The position numbers were made by a program, and so were the translations under genes. The notes under the pieces were generated by a model. It was given only the letters and a program-made list of their open reading frames with translations. It was not told the DNA's origin and did not search any database. 64,000 nucleotides of DNA from assembly GCA_905331475.1 (NCBI GenBank), contig CAJNYU010001570.1, positions 248,001-312,000 of the forward strand, in the 5' to 3' direction. Shown piece after piece: positions 12,701 to 26,600 of the stretch. The DNA is from Rotaria socialis. Lineage: Eukaryota; Rotifera; Eurotatoria; Philodinida; Philodinidae. Numbering within the stretch: the first letter of the stretch is position 1; each line of letters opens with the position of its first letter.

Positions 12701-15700
12701 GAAGAAGACGAAAGAGAAAACAAAGAAAATATCAAACGTAAATAGTTCAATCTTATATAAATCTCTTCTAAGTTACTGGCATTTACCGTGCAATGTGATT
12801 TGAGTGCTTGAGTTAAATAAGTTCGACAAGGACTTTCATAATAATAATTAAATGAAGATAAAGCAACAATCGCTGATGTAGCAAATTCATCGTCCATTTT
12901 CAACATTTCCGAAAGACTAAAAATAATTAAAACAGATGCATATATAAATATTTAGCTATATACGTATGAATGTATTAAATAATTTATAGAAAGCGAAAAA
13001 CATACCGAACAAATATATCACTTTCCATTAATGCTTGTGTACCGACGGATGATTTACTTAAACGTCCAAGAAATAAATAATAATATACACTATTTTTTGA
13101 TAATAAATCATGTTCCGTTATTACAGCACGCCCACTGCATTCTCTCATGGAAACAATTGACTATATATAAACAATAACTTGCATATTGATGCGTAATAAA
13201 AAAAAAAAGAATTACCTGTTGCAATGAATCACTAATACTTGTTAAAAGTATTCGAGCTATATTACTAGCTATAACCTTAAGAGTATGCAGTGATTTTTAT
13301 CGTTTATTTATTTATCGAGTTAATATTAATTACTTTTATATGATTTGATGAGGGTCGAGACGGATAAATAAGAAGATCAGAGAATGCTAATAAAGCTCGA
13401 CAAGTTACATCGGAAATTGAATCAGTTAAAAGAATATCGTTAAAGCCACCGCTTTGTTCCGGTTTGAAAAAGTCACATAATTTATCAAGAAATCTAAATG
13501 AATAAATTCAATCACAATATTACAAACTTCGATTTGTCTATTGCAAGAAAACGTTAAATATTTAATAGTATATAGACGATATAATCTGTTTATTTTGGCA
13601 TAAAAGGCTATATTCAAGTATGGCACAGTTGACGATATTACTTCATTACCTTAAATTCATGGTACTAATCTATTTCTAACGAGCTAACTTAAATTAGTAT
13701 AGAACAATGCCTGTATGGATTAGTTTTCTTTGCTTTTGCAATCTTTACATTATAATTTCTCAGATGTATTGATATTGTTTTTTTCTCCAATCTGTTCACT
13801 AAGTTGTCAATACGAAATCTCAAGCATAAAATTTGCAACAAATTTCTTGACTTTTTCTTATAAATAATTGAACACAGTGAAACGTGTTTTTCTAAAAGCA
13901 TTATTTCTCAAAATTTTCAATGTTGACCCGTTCAAACAAAACAATAAAAGAACAACTCACCGTTCATAGAGATCTCCTTGAACTTGATTTGCTTGCTTTG
14001 GAAAATCCTATTTTTTATAGAAAAGCGGAATTTTCAGAGATACATTTAACTTTCATAGAAGACAGTCGTACTTTTAATAAAGCTAATATAAGATCCCAGT
14101 TCCATCTTTTATAATTATCCGATTGTAATGTATTTGTATCACGAATACTTGCATCGATTTTTTCCGCCACTAACTAAAAGAAGAAGGAAAATGAGAAAAA
14201 CGAAAAGTCAAATGAAGTTAGACACATTAAATTAAATCATGCAAAAAGACACCGACAAACCGATAAACGCCAGGTCATGAGCCCATGCACAGTTATACAT
14301 CTAATGTTAAGAGCTTTTAGAAGTTTAATGTCTAAAGTCTACTTATAAATAAATACGGACACACACACACACACACACACGCATACACACAAACACGAAA
14401 CACGAAACAAACCACACTTGTTTCTACGCTATATTTATTTTCTTTACATTTAACGTTCGAAATGGCGTTGCGAATGGCCATTTCAAGAGCGATGTCTAGA
14501 TAATGCATACACACAAACACACAAGAGATAAATATCATAAAATACAGCATGAAAGGACTTAAGAGAAGAAGTAATTCATTCCCTCGGTTTTTCTCCATCT
14601 TTCTTATTCTTCAAAAGAAAACTTACGGGATCATTGGATGATGGTGTTGATGTTCGACGATTTGATTCTGTGCCAATATTTGGTGGTAATGTATAATAAT
14701 CGTGCAAATGCTGCGAATGATATATTAATTGTGCTAATTGAAATGAATATATGTGACGTGTACGTTGTTTAAATTCAAAAAATGCATTTATATTAAGCAT
14801 AGCTTCTTTAGCAAAGCTTCAAAAAAATAGATATAATAATAAAATATTTAAAAAATGTAATCAATATATTTGAAAAATAAGTACCTTCGCTTGATGCTAT
14901 CATCGTCGGCGATAGCAACATCCATCAATAAGGGTAACAAAAGAAAACTTTGTTCTTCAGGTAGATTTTCATTACACTAAAATTTAGTAATAATAAAAAT
15001 ATAATCAATATAATCCTTCCTTCTGAACCATAACTTATTACTATCTATATTATTTACAGTTAGTTTTTTAAATAAATAAAAGTAAAATATCTTAAGAAAT
15101 TGATTCATTATTAATTAGTTACACTTGATATTCTATATTAATTTTTTTTCTAAAAGTCATATATCTTTGGTAATTGGAAAGATTATGGTAGATTAAATAT
15201 TTTCTTCATTTCTTCATAGAGAATCTGTGAATTTCAAGATGTTGTCGAAAATTTGTGTTCTAAATTTTACCAAGTGACTTTTGTCGGCGATTCAGCGTCA
15301 TTCATTATGAAAACTATTTTCTACTGTGTGTCTAATTTATAAACTTTTTAACTTCTAAAAACGATCGAGAACCCGAATAATGCTTAGTATAACATACCAG
15401 CCAGATAAAATTTGCTAAAAGTAGCGTTGCACGAATCGACAATATCGAATTATCATTTGACGCTAATTCACTAATCGCCTAATAAATAAAGAGCAAGTTA
15501 AAGATTTCATTTTCAGAGAAATAAAACGACAACATCAATGAAAATATTTATATCTGATAAGAACATTACCTCGATGAAGCCAGCATCAATAAGAGTAAGA
15601 AGCATCAATGCCATATGGCTATCAAGCAAGTTCGGTCTATAGATAAATAATAGAAGAAAAGTTAAAATAAACAAAAAGAGTATTTTTAAAAGAAGTGAAA

Positions 15701-17599
15701 GCGAAGATAGTGAAATAAGTATATTTATCAATAATGCAGTGTACCTTGTAGATGATAAACGCGGTAATTTAGCAGCTCCTTCATAGGCTACAAATGTATA
15801 TCCTTCTTCCACTGTTGTTAAATTCCATATTGGATCTATATGTATATATATAAAAGATGTGATCATCATATTAAAAAAATAGTAATAAAATTGAATATCA
15901 GCAGAAACACAAATTTTTTCTCAAAATAAAATAAATAAAAGTCTTTTTCTTACATATTGATTTTAGTGCTGCTTCATAGCTATCACAGACAGGTGGAATA
16001 TCAAGATTAAGTAAATCATAAAATAGATCAAGAATTATCATCTAATAAAAATGATTATATATTAATAAAATAGCAAAACTTTACTACAGCATACTTTCAT
16101 TGGTTCCGACTGTACAAGTAAACAATTAACAAGTAAACGTATGGATGAATTTCTCGTTTGACAAAAAGCAGTAAAACCTTATAAATTATATGAAACATAT
16201 GAATATACATATATAGAGTAATTACAATCGATCAATTCTTACCGATCCAACTATGTAATATTGTTGCCATTGCTGAGGCACATGATTTCAGTGTTTTCAA
16301 TTTATCCGGTTCTTTAATAACTAAGCTATCTAATCTATATAATAATGAAAACAAAAATACATGAAAACAAATTGTCTTTGCTTTTTGTGTAATTTTTTTC
16401 TTACGGTGCTGGTGTCATTCCACGACGATCACCAGTTTTCAGTGTTCCTTTTTCACATAATGAAAAAATCGCCACTAATTGCTATAGAAATAAAAAATAT
16501 TTGAAATGAATAGCAAATGTTTGTTTCACAAGAAAAAAACAAAAAATAAGATATAACTAGACATACACTAAACATATTTCCAATTAACTCATGTCTTTCA
16601 CGCATTCCTTCATCAACCAGTACCAAAGCCGGACCATTTGGATCGACAGAATCTATCATTGTTGGCTCACTATTATCATTAATAGTAAAACGATCAACTG
16701 CATGCAATAATGCATAAAGTACACTTTCACGAAGTTCATCTTGTTCAAGATCAACTATATATTTTAACATGGTATTTATTGCATGACAGTCATGTAGTAT
16801 ATGTGGATTTTGTAGGGCTAGTTTTATTGAAGCAATTTTTAAAAATTCATGTTTTAGTTTTGTTAAATAATATTAATCTTTTTTACCTATTTCACACAAT
16901 AATTCTAGACAACACTTAACCATTTGATCAGATCGTACGATAGGTGTTGAATTTCCGGTGCGTGGTATTGATATAAAATGACTTGATGCAACAATAGCAT
17001 CAAGAACATAGACAAACGAATGTGGTAAACGTTGCGGGTATAAAAGAAATAAACGACGAATAAATTTATATGCTTCTAAGCGTTCACGAGCATTTCGTAG
17101 ATCAATTGTAAGAGACCTAAAAAATAATGTTTGAATATTAACTTCTGTTATCTTCTGACAACTGATGAAGCATAATCGATTTGAAAAGAAAAAAAATAAC
17201 TTAACTTAACTTAACTTACCGGCAAACAAGATAATCAAGACGATACTGAAGAAACTTATCAAAAATAGTCGTACGATGAATTGAATAGCGAAGTGCACGG
17301 AGTGATGCAGCTCTAACACGCTCTACATCACTCAAGAGAAGTATTTGTAGCCTATCAAAAACAAAAACAGATGATAAAATCAAATTCAATTTTGTTTCTC
17401 TTAAATATAAATACCCATAAATAATTGAATCGTCGCCGTTGTCTACTTGAACAACTGTAGCCACATAATGGGTCATATCATTGAGTAAAGTGCTGAGCGG
17501 TTTTTTTGATACATCATAAGGTGTATAGGGAGATGATGCTGATAAAATCTGGTCGCATAAGCTCATAAATCCTGTCGCCATATTGGATAAAAGATTCAA
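6724..17599 (-). CDS. RICTOR: Rictor, TORC2 scaffold subunit (29 exons)
   Basis: Rictor is the scaffold of TOR complex 2, which phosphorylates AGC kinases such as Akt. Exons in transcription order: 17415-17599, 17220-17351, 16887-17116, 16567-16817, 16405-16481, 16243-16334, 16095-16177, 15954-16041, 15745-15835, 15570-15636, 15398-15478, 14885-14976, 14627-14816, 14072-14173, 13961-14007, 13334-13493, 13216-13275, 13006-13160, 12787-12916, 11155-11319, 11030-11083, 10482-10996, 9223-9635, 8426-9155, 8265-8367, 7378-7504, 7063-7315, 6865-7003, 6724-6807; 1631 aa (human about 1708). Family blocks in order: RVRAASLRALRYSI, CEIALQNP, LDLFYDLLNL, RPNLLDSHMALML, YYLFLGRLSKSS, a WGLSLLITQLHDTD block, KEALWTLANTASTEYGYSW, FDNVCLYSEICYIL. 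The N-terminal Armadillo/HEAT region and the C-terminal block are both present. The Ser-rich middle (exons at 8426-9635) is the regulatory part. The start could be Met1 (17599) or Met7. The intron 11320-12786 carries a transposable element. Confidence 0.95.
11840..12552. mobile_element. hAT-like non-autonomous element in a Rictor intron
   Basis: A 713-bp insert is flanked by perfect 8-bp direct repeats ATTGGAAG (11832-11839 and 12553-12560). The ends are short imperfect inverted repeats, TAGAGTCCTACAG at the left and TGGAGTCCTGTAG at the right read inward. Next to each end lie degenerate C/G-rich words (CCCTACCCTGCC at the left, GGTAGGGTAGGGTAGGGG at the right) that are complementary to each other, so the insert can fold back. 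No transposase ORF is visible. An 8-bp duplication with TAG-type ends is typical of the hAT superfamily. The host exons on both sides remain in frame, so it is removed with the intron. Confidence 0.8.
14359..14380. repeat. (AC)n microsatellite
   Basis: Eleven AC units inside the Rictor intron 14174-14626, followed by a degenerate CACACAAACACG tail. Confidence 0.9.
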
Positions 17600-17868
17600 T
17601 CAATATAAATCAGCATCATCAAATTGTTCAGTTTATTTTTATAAATCTAGAAAAATACAAATAAAAGAAATCATTTATTTTTGCTTTTATTAAAAAACAT
17701 ATCTCTATAATATAGAACATTTTTTTTTGCTTTTTCATTATAAATGCTGAATTAAAAATAAAGTTTTTTTCATAATTAGTAGTCATAATTAGAAGTATAA
17801 AATAGAACAAAAATACATGAAAAATGTCATAGAAATAGGATTAGATTGTGTATCGATGTTGACCTTTG

Positions 17869-19451
17869 TTAAAGTTGCAATAAAAATTTTTCAATATCAC
17901 GGACATATTCTCTTGGTTTTTCTATTGCAGCAAAATGTCCACCAGTTGTATGATATAGCCATAATTTAATATTCGGGTATTTGGATCGTGCTATTGTACG
18001 TGGTGTATACAATAATTCATTACGATAATTAATAATGGCAACTGGTACTGATGTAGCTAAAGGACCATCAAGAAGTTTACTGTCGTGACCAGACATCATT
18101 TGAGAAAAAAATTCAAAATAAATGCGCATTGACGAAGTTATTGTTCCTGTAGTCCAATATAACATCACATTTGAAAGAAGTTGATCAAGTGTAAAACGAT
18201 CTAAACCGGAATTAATTGATTGATCAACTTCAGTTTGATTGTTAGACCAACGAGACCACTTTTCCAATATATAGGCAACTAAAAATTGAAACAAACATGT
18301 TCAAAATTGAACATCACATCATAGAGGAAAAAAGGAACAAACCTAAACCAATCGGTGAATCATTAAGTGCATAACCAATGGTATCCGGTTTTGTTGCTTG
18401 TAAATGGAAATAGCCACCTTCGTGCCTAGTTAATTTAGAAATAGAATCAGTTATTTCTATAGTAATATCTTTTTCAAATTTACCACAAATGTGCAGCATA
18501 ATCAAATGCATTAAAACGTTTAACTAAAAATTCTTGTTCATCATAGTCAAGTAATATCGATGGACTTATAAAATGTCCAAGAGCTAATTGTATGTTATGT
18601 TTAAATGATAATGATGCTGCTACCATTGTTATATAAAGTCCACGAACATGACTAGGATATAATTGTGCAATTAATGTACCAATAATAGCTCCCCAATCAC
18701 CTCCACATACAATATATTTACTATGACCAAGTCGTTGCATTAAATTTTGCATAATACGAGCTATTTGTGTTGGATTCATTCCGGAACGTAAAGGTGCATC
18801 GGAATAAGCATAGCCAGGCAATGATGGAATAATAAGATCATAATTTGCGCTTGATGATGAATTTAAAAGACGAGCAATATCAAGATATTCAAGAAATGAA
18901 CTTGGCCAACCATGTAAAAATAAGATAGCTTCTTTTCTTTCATTAACTCGAGATGGTTGTGTCACACGAACAAAATGAATATTTAAACCCTGTGAAAAAG
19001 AATATTTTATTCATAGAAAAAGTCACACCAAACAATATCTTACAGCAATATTTGTTTTAAAATGATCAAATGTATTTAATTCTTCTACTGTTTTTTTCCA
19101 ATCATATGTATTCATTAAATAATCACGAATAGTTTCAAGTGTTTGGCGATTAAAACCATAGGTTGATTTATTAACGTATTGATTATCAATTAATATTTGT
19201 GGCTCATAAAAACGAGTTTTACTCGTACGATCAATCATATCATCAATTTGCGAACGATCGAATGGAATTTTAAATGATTTTATTGACAAATCTTCTGTCT
19301 CACTTGATTTTGGAATGTTTAAACCGAAATATTTGACATCAACTGAATAGCATGGTGGACGCCGAGCTTCAAATAGATATTTCCATCCATAAATAATAGC
19401 AACTGCAAGAACAACAACGGCTAGTATACGATTTAATCGAGAAAGACCCAT
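17869..19451 (-). CDS. EPHX1: Microsomal epoxide hydrolase (EPHX1-like)
   Basis: Hydrolyses epoxides to diols at the endoplasmic reticulum; alpha/beta-hydrolase fold. Exons 19044-19451, 18484-18989, 18343-18425 and 17869-18278 give 468 aa, close to the family's about 455. An N-terminal membrane anchor (about residues 8-25, [15 protein letters not shown]) precedes the epoxide-hydrolase N-terminal domain ([25 protein letters not shown]). The HGWP oxyanion motif follows, then the nucleophile Asp in [10 protein letters not shown], the lid block [20 protein letters not shown] and the catalytic His in [12 protein letters not shown]. These are diagnostic of the microsomal rather than the soluble enzyme. 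A strong acceptor (cttttcttttttTCAG read on the gene strand) abuts the ATG directly, so the 5' UTR is added by cis- or trans-splicing. Upstream is ATP5F1D (172 bp), downstream is Rictor, on the same strand. Confidence 0.95.
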
Positions 19452-19622
19452 CTGAAAAAAAGAAAAGTGACACGATTTATCTATTTTGGGTTCAATGTAT
19501 GTTATGTGGTACATAGCAAAAGAAAAGAAAAAAAGAAATGGACATATAACTAAATGATCTTAATAATAAACTAGACACTGTTTGTGTTCTGCTTGATTTT
19601 CTTTTTCTTTTTGCCATAAAAC

Positions 19623-21732
19623 TTATTGAAAAACACCAGAGGCTGCTTTAATAGCGGCTTCAGCACATTCGATTTCAATTTGTGCTTCAGCTTTTTGTTT
19701 GTCGTCTTTAGCTGCTCCCAATCGACGTTGAGCATCAGATAAAGCATCGTGGGCTGCCTAAATTCAATTGAAATAATGAATATAATTTTATTTACTTTGA
19801 AGACAATTTCATTTTACTGTAGAGTCAAGATTTTCAACAGCTGTTGCTTCTTCAGCTAATAATTGAACACTTGAGTCTGGATGAACAGCTATTGAACCGC
19901 TACTTACTAAAAAATATCAAGTTTTTATTTATTTATTTTTTGTATAAAGAATAATCAAAGGAATTATATTGATGAAAAAAAATGATGGGCTCTGTCTATG
20001 CGTTATTTGAAACCGTTTTGTTAATGATACTTTTAATAGATTTTAAAATGTCATCGCTAAACACTTCAAAGTACAAGATAGAGCTGCACAGACACGAACT
20101 GCGACTGATTAAGTAGATCGGAAAAGCTGTTAAAACTTTGAAAGATATATTTTCATATTACAATATCAATACAGCCGTGTGATATATTTGTTCGAAAAGA
20201 AAATGATTATATCAATTTTGTTTCTTTAATTTTCTATAGGATATACAGCTTTTCTATGCGACTTTGTTATGCATAAAATATGTGAGTAAAATGAAGCATC
20301 AAAATACTTTTTTGATTTTGATAGTGAGAGTTATTTTTCTGTTTTAACAGCAGATTCTATATCTTTTTTATCAGTAAAAATTATTCTGCTGATTGAAATA
20401 CGGCATATAAGTCAGTGACATTTGATCCACGGGAAACGCTGATTTCACTGACATCTGCATTCATTGCAGCATTGAGACACTAACGCCATCAAAATATGAT
20501 CTTTTCGTAGCGGTACATTTCAATGATTTAGAAACGCAGAGGATTTTCATAAATCTACTCTAGTAGTTTGCTGGAATTCGCTTCAATCAATTTTACTCAA
20601 TATAATAATATACTTCTTTTATTTTAATCATTTTTGTATTTTAGTATTTGAACTATTTTTCTGCTTATATAATACAGAACTGTGAATAATTTGGAGTTTT
20701 TTCTTTGCTGTTGTAATTTTTTTTAAACTTTTTTCTTTAGGAAATACGTATCGTTAAAGATTCGTTTAGAAATATTTTTTAAAATATTAGAATATAGTTC
20801 TAAATTTAAATGTTGTTGTCACTGAAATAACTGATTGAAGAACGTATTCTCTGTCATATAAAGGATCCTTGGACAGATCTACTTCAATTTTTATAGCGCG
20901 TGCTATGAGTTTCGCGATTTTGCTTGAAAAGTGGCTTCGTTTAAAAATCTCAAATGTAGTAGTACGCATAAACAGTTCGTATCTACGCGCTACACAATTT
21001 GATGATTCTTCTTATATTATTAATTGCAGTTTGGAAACAGGAATCCTTCAAATATGAAAGTAATGACAACATAAAACCAAAGGCTGCGGCTTTCTTAAAA
21101 ATTAGAATTTCGTCAAAGATCAATGGCAAATAAGCATACTAAATATTCAATAGATCTATCAATTTTTTAATTGAAATAAAAACTGTGTGTAAGTTCTCAT
21201 TAAATTATTAGGAAGAATACGTAGGAATAGATTATTAAAATTTTAATCAAAGCACCCGGACCATTTTTTTCGTTACTAAAAATAAAATTCATTTACCAAA
21301 AAATCGTTTTGTATTTCCATCTGTTTCAAATACTGAGACAACACCTGGTTTAAGTACTCCAAGGATCGGTACATGATGAGCTAGAAATAATATTCAGATT
21401 ATTTCTTTCCTTTTAGATTCTTTTGGTTCTACATACCAAGAATACCCATATTACCACTCATTGTAGGAACGTCAACTTGGCGAACATTCTTTGCTTGAGT
21501 ATAAAATACCTACAAAAACAAAAGTACAGGTTGATCAGGCATTTTTTGTTTTATTTTCAAAATCACAATAATTTACTTCAGATGGCGAAGCAAATGTAAA
21601 AAGCATATCTGTTGCTGTTCCTGTTACTGGTGCAGCTGATGTTGCTTGTGTACGTGCAGACATTAGTCTAAAAACAGGATTACGACTTGCTGTTGCAGTG
21701 CGAATTAAAAAACGGGTAGCAGCCATAGCCAT
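19623..21732 (-). CDS. ATP5F1D: Mitochondrial ATP synthase F1 delta subunit
   Basis: Delta subunit of the F1 central stalk (bacterial epsilon homologue), coupling rotor to catalytic head in the mitochondrial matrix. Exons 21577-21732, 21437-21509, 21297-21380, 19818-19906 and 19623-19757 join to 178 aa. A mitochondrial presequence rich in Arg, Ala, Ser and Thr (MAMAATRFLIRTATASRN) comes first. The beta-sandwich domain follows (MLFTFASPSE, VPTMSGNMGILAHHVP, VLKPGVVSVFETDG, FFVSSGSIAVHPDSSVQLL). The C-terminal helical hairpin includes AQRRLGAAKDDKQKAEAQ. The third intron (19907-21296, about 1.4 kb) is far longer than the others and contains nothing recognisable. A CTGCAG acceptor with a pyrimidine tract directly abuts the ATG. 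The gene sits 268 bp downstream of UQCRH on the same strand. Confidence 0.95.
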
Positions 21733-22000
21733 CTGCAGTGGAATAAACAAAAAGAGGCCTAATTCTGATTCACTCACTCAGGTTAAACCAAGAAAGTAAA
21801 AGAAACGAAAGAATGTGGTTTTTGTTATTTTTTCTTATACAAAAAGAGATGGACAATCAGAATAGGGGAAATAGCGTTGGATATGTCTCTACGACTAAAA
21901 CTCAATGTCTCTAATTTGATGATTATTTTAAATATTTGAATACGTGTGGTGACCACTAAAATAAAATAAGAAAGAAATTAATAAATACTTAATATTACAA

Positions 22001-22331
22001 TCATCTTGTTATTCTTCTTACGCATTCATCAACACAATGAAGAAAATCTAATAGTTCTTCGTTGCATGTCTCTTTGGTCCATGGTTTACTATTAACTCTA
22101 TTCGTGCATTCTTGCAAACGATGTTTAAAATGTTCACATGCATGGTCTTGACTGCATAACTCTTTTAATTTTGCCAATGGATCCTGTTTGAGTAGGGAAA
22201 AAAACAAAAACAACATAAGATAGTATATATTCTTTTCCTTTTTCTTTTAAACATACAGCGTCACCAATAGACTTCATTTCCTTTTCAATATTACTATCAT
22301 TATAGTGATGTTTATGCCCACCAACACCCAT
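22001..22331 (-). CDS. UQCRH: Cytochrome bc1 complex hinge protein (UQCRH)
   Basis: Acidic hinge subunit (subunit 6/QCR6 type) of respiratory complex III, bridging cytochrome c1 and cytochrome c in the intermembrane space. Exons 22257-22331 and 22001-22183 give 85 aa, the normal size for the mature animal protein. It has a His-rich start (MGVGGHKHHY), then DPLAKLKELC, then the CX(n)C helical hairpin with Cys in CSQDHAC, LQEC, ETC and LHCVDEC. These form the disulphide pairs of the family. The C-terminus VRRITR is unusually basic, where vertebrate proteins end in a hydrophobic Lys/Leu/Phe tail. It is first in a run of four same-strand genes. Confidence 0.9.
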
Positions 22332-23662
22332 GATTATCAAATGATAACTTTCGTGTCTCAATCTTAAGAGAAAAAAGCAATAATATCAAAAAACAAAAAT
22401 GTCTTTGTAATGGTTTCAGCCATAAGAAAATATGTTGACGTTTAAAGCCTCTAAACCAAAAACCAATCAATAGAAATTTGTGGATATATCAGATAACCAA
22501 ACATATAGAATATGTTGCAAAATTGATTTTTACCGAAATCTTGAGATAAATTTCTTCAATTATATAACGTCGTAGTCTGATAAACTAGCTGTTTGTAAGT
22601 ATTACTATCGTAACTACTTTCTGATTATCGTTAGATGTCGTCAATATACGATCTTTACTATTCTAGCAGCTGCAATTCTTTTTCATTATCGGTAACAATT
22701 GCAGTTTATCGACTGGAGAATATTGCTGAAATGCCACATTGTATTTTGTCTTCCGAAAACTATAATTGAAACTGAATTTAACATTGATGCTCTTCATTCT
22801 TTAGCAGACTTTGCTTTCAGCTATGCACTAAATTCATGTTTTTAGAACGCGTGCTCTTTTATGTTAATTTTGGCATCAAACATCTTAAAAGTAGCTCATC
22901 GTCTAATGAAATAGGATTGTTTAAGAGACAGATGTTTGTACACACGTATTTTCAGTTGAAAAACATCTGCAGAAGATGTTGCTTTAAAGAATTCTTCTCG
23001 AAATATTTCTGTGTGTATGATAGAAACCTGCCGATACTCTACATAGACATATAGTAATTATATTTACATATTGTATCTCTCAGTTATATAGTGGGAAAAC
23101 GATTCTGGTTACATTTATTTATTCATGTTATTTTACATGAAGGTAGGGATAAATGCGTTTGCTAATTATTCCAAGAACGAAAGATCTTTTTACTTTTTTT
23201 AGAATTAATTTTTTTGATGAGTTTTCCTCCTTTTCTTTCATTCTTGACATAGTTTTTAGTGGAAGAGAATTACAAAAAAGTAATGTACTGGAACGAGGCA
23301 TTATTATCATCATCAAGTATTTACATATTTACAGTAACGTGCGTCAGAAAGGGTAAAGAAATTAAGTAATCATATTTTTTTAGTTCAATGTTTGAGGAGA
23401 ATCGCCCACATTTTTGAAGTTCTTGTAACGCAACAGCGATGATGCGAAGAAATTAGAAATGTCATCAACAAAATTATCAAGTATTTGTATTTGTTAGAAG
23501 TCATACGTTGTCTGTAGATTTTCTTCGAATCAACTCTTTATTACATCCTTTTAAAAGACGAGTCTTCTTTCGATTTCTATTCTTATTGTAAGTTATAATT
23601 ATTTGATCATTCCATAGTAAAATCCTATTAACTATTTTTAATTCAATTCATAGACGTGAAAA
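22332..23662. other. Divergent intergenic region
   Basis: Lies between UQCRH (-) and the lifeguard gene (+) and should hold both promoters. A GT...AG pair just upstream of 23663 (acceptor TTCATAG ending near 23653) suggests a 5' UTR intron for the + strand gene. No coding potential was seen beyond chance ORFs. Confidence 0.5.
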
Positions 23663-26600
23663 ATGAAACAAGATCCAAGCCAGTATTATTCATCACAACA
23701 AAGTACTTATCCATCATATCCACCTCAACAACCCGGTTTTTATGGAGCTTTTCCGTCACAATCGGTTACATATTCACAAACTTCATCGTCGCTTAGTATG
23801 TGTTTTTTTTTTACTTTTTACTGTTTCTGATGCTTCTCTCTTTAATATATGATTGATTTTCTCGCTTCGTTTTGTATTGTTTGATCTATAACCAGTATCT
23901 TTTGTTTCCGAATAAGAAAAACTTATTCATCGATTCAAACTTGTGAGACTCTAGTATGCACTTAATCAAAATTTGACATGGTTAGAAGAAAAAAATCTCT
24001 ACAGATTTTTGTAAACAGTTCTATATGATTGATATTCAAACATTACATATTTGCAACGATTAGTCGACATGTATGACTGACTGTACTTACATTTCAGAAT
24101 TGAATCTTTTCAAAAAGTTGAATCTACGATAAATTCATAATTAATAACTTATTAGTTATGAAAAGTATCTAAGAGAAGTTTCATGGCATTCGTATCCTAC
24201 ATCAGAGAAACTATTTCTTTCTTAATCATTCTATTGAAAGAAAAATTCGTTAGTAAACCACCAGTAGCCGTAAAGAATATTTCAAATAAAACATTGTAAA
24301 ATTCAAAAAACAAAACTTCAACTATCATGTCAGAAAATTGTAAAGAAGATGAAACTCTTAAGATATATAAAATGAATATTTTTTTCGTAGAAGCTATACG
24401 ATTTGTAGAATGTTAGAATATAATTTCTAGGAAAAGTAAATGTTAACTATTATTCTTCTTGCTCTTGAATAATTTAAGTAATGTTATAATGCTTGTACTT
24501 TCATATAATAACTCATTTTATTAATTAATAATATACTCTTCATGGAGTAAAATTGAATTGTGTTTTTCAATCATTTTAGATGACAAACCTGTACCTCCAT
24601 ATGTTGCGCCAAATATAGCTCCCGGTGATAAGCAAAATCAAATACCGTTTCAGTCACCTCCTATTATACCACATAATCTACCGCCTGCAGGTTAGTACTT
24701 AAACTAACTTAGTAAGATAAACTCATAGAACGTTGGTATACGTATATACAGCTATTGACAAAATTAAGCTTTATTGTTTTATTTTGATAGTTTATTTTTT
24801 TGAATCAATTCTATGTTCGTATTAGTATATGTTTTATTTTCTATTTTCTGTTATCTAAACGCCAAGATTATCTTGAAATTGCGTAGTTTGATAGAATGAC
24901 TACATCGATCAAATAATATCATTGTAATTTGATGCTAGCAAGAATTCGGTTTTGACATAAAACTTCTATAACCTGTTCTTATCAACTAGAATTCATTAAT
25001 GCATATATTGTCATTTAACAAACCTGACTTTTGATTATTTTATATTTTAACAGAATCATTAAGTAATAATGAAATTTGAGTCACCATAAATATGATCTTT
25101 GGCAACTTAAAGTTTTTTTCATTTTATACATGTTTATTAATAGAGACTCTTTTTTGTTTGACTAATTATTTCAAAAACTAATTTGACTATTGCTACAGTA
25201 TTATAGTTTTTCTCCTTTCTCGACTCTCCTCTATATACTTTAGAGTTTATATTGTAACTATATAGTGTTTAGGTCGTGACGTCAATCATAGTAAACCTGT
25301 TTTTTGCCACATATCATAAATCAACTAAAATACGCAATTACTTGTTCTATATTTAAAAAAATCTAAAAACATATCTTGAAGCCAATATTCATCCACAGAA
25401 ATATTCCATACAACTAAAAACAAAATGATCTAATTCTACTTCTTTAGTTGAAAAATACTAAAATGAAAAATATATTGTTTTAATAGTTTACTTTTTTTGT
25501 TGTTTTCTGAATGAGAGCAAACAAGAAATTGTATTTTTTTAGCAAAGTTTCATCAGATTGTATATTTTTAATTTAGCTGAAAAAATGCTTCTTTGTTTTT
25601 GAAATACAACTAATTATATATCAATTTTCATTATGAATTATTAATTTGATTCCTGATAAGAGACTATTGAAAGTGTTGCCTAATATTGACGAATACTATT
25701 TATTTGATGAAATAGGCCCACAACCAAATGGTGAATGGGGCAAATTTAATGGTCTTGAAAGTAAACAGATCCGTAATGGTTTCATTCGAAAGGTTCACTA
25801 GATTAAAACGAAAAAATATAAAACGAAAAATTTGAATATCATATTAGGTCTATTGCATTCTTATGCTTCAATTGTTGGTTACATTTGGTATTGTTGCAGT
25901 ATTTCATTTTACGTATGTACCAATCTTTTCACTAAACAAATCAGTCTTAATTAAAATTGTATGCCAGTAATTGTTTGAACAAAAAAAAAAGCATTATGAT
26001 ATAGACTGAAGATTTTTCAATAATTCAATTTCATTAAGGGTGCCTACTTATTGTCAAGTATTCTTCTTGTAGTTGATGAAAACAAAAAGCAAACATTGAT
26101 CACAATCAGAATACAAAATAGATTATTGTTCTGACACTACAAGAAGTTTTAAAACAATCGATGACAAAATATACATAAGAGTTTTGTCCAATTTTGATTT
26201 TCAGGAGGTGTGAACACTAAATTTTGATAGTGTCTGCATAATGCATATGAAATATTAGCGCTAAAATTCTCAAGAATTAATCAATGCTTGTATGTATCAT
26301 CGTATCGGCTCTGAAAATTTATTCCCTGTTAGTTAACGTCATGACCTATTGAGAATTCTGTCTAAAAAAGTGTGGATGCAATGCACTCCACCTAAACTGG
26401 ATAAAACTCTGTTTTGAATCAACATTGTTGTATGCCAACAGAAACCACGTGAGAATCAATAAAACTTCATTGAACACTAGAACCTTGCTCCAATTAAATG
26501 TATTTTCATCTGGATAATCCATTATTTTGACTATTTATCAATAAACACAAACACAAACACAAATCTATTTCATTTTGTAGACCTACAATTCGCAACTATG

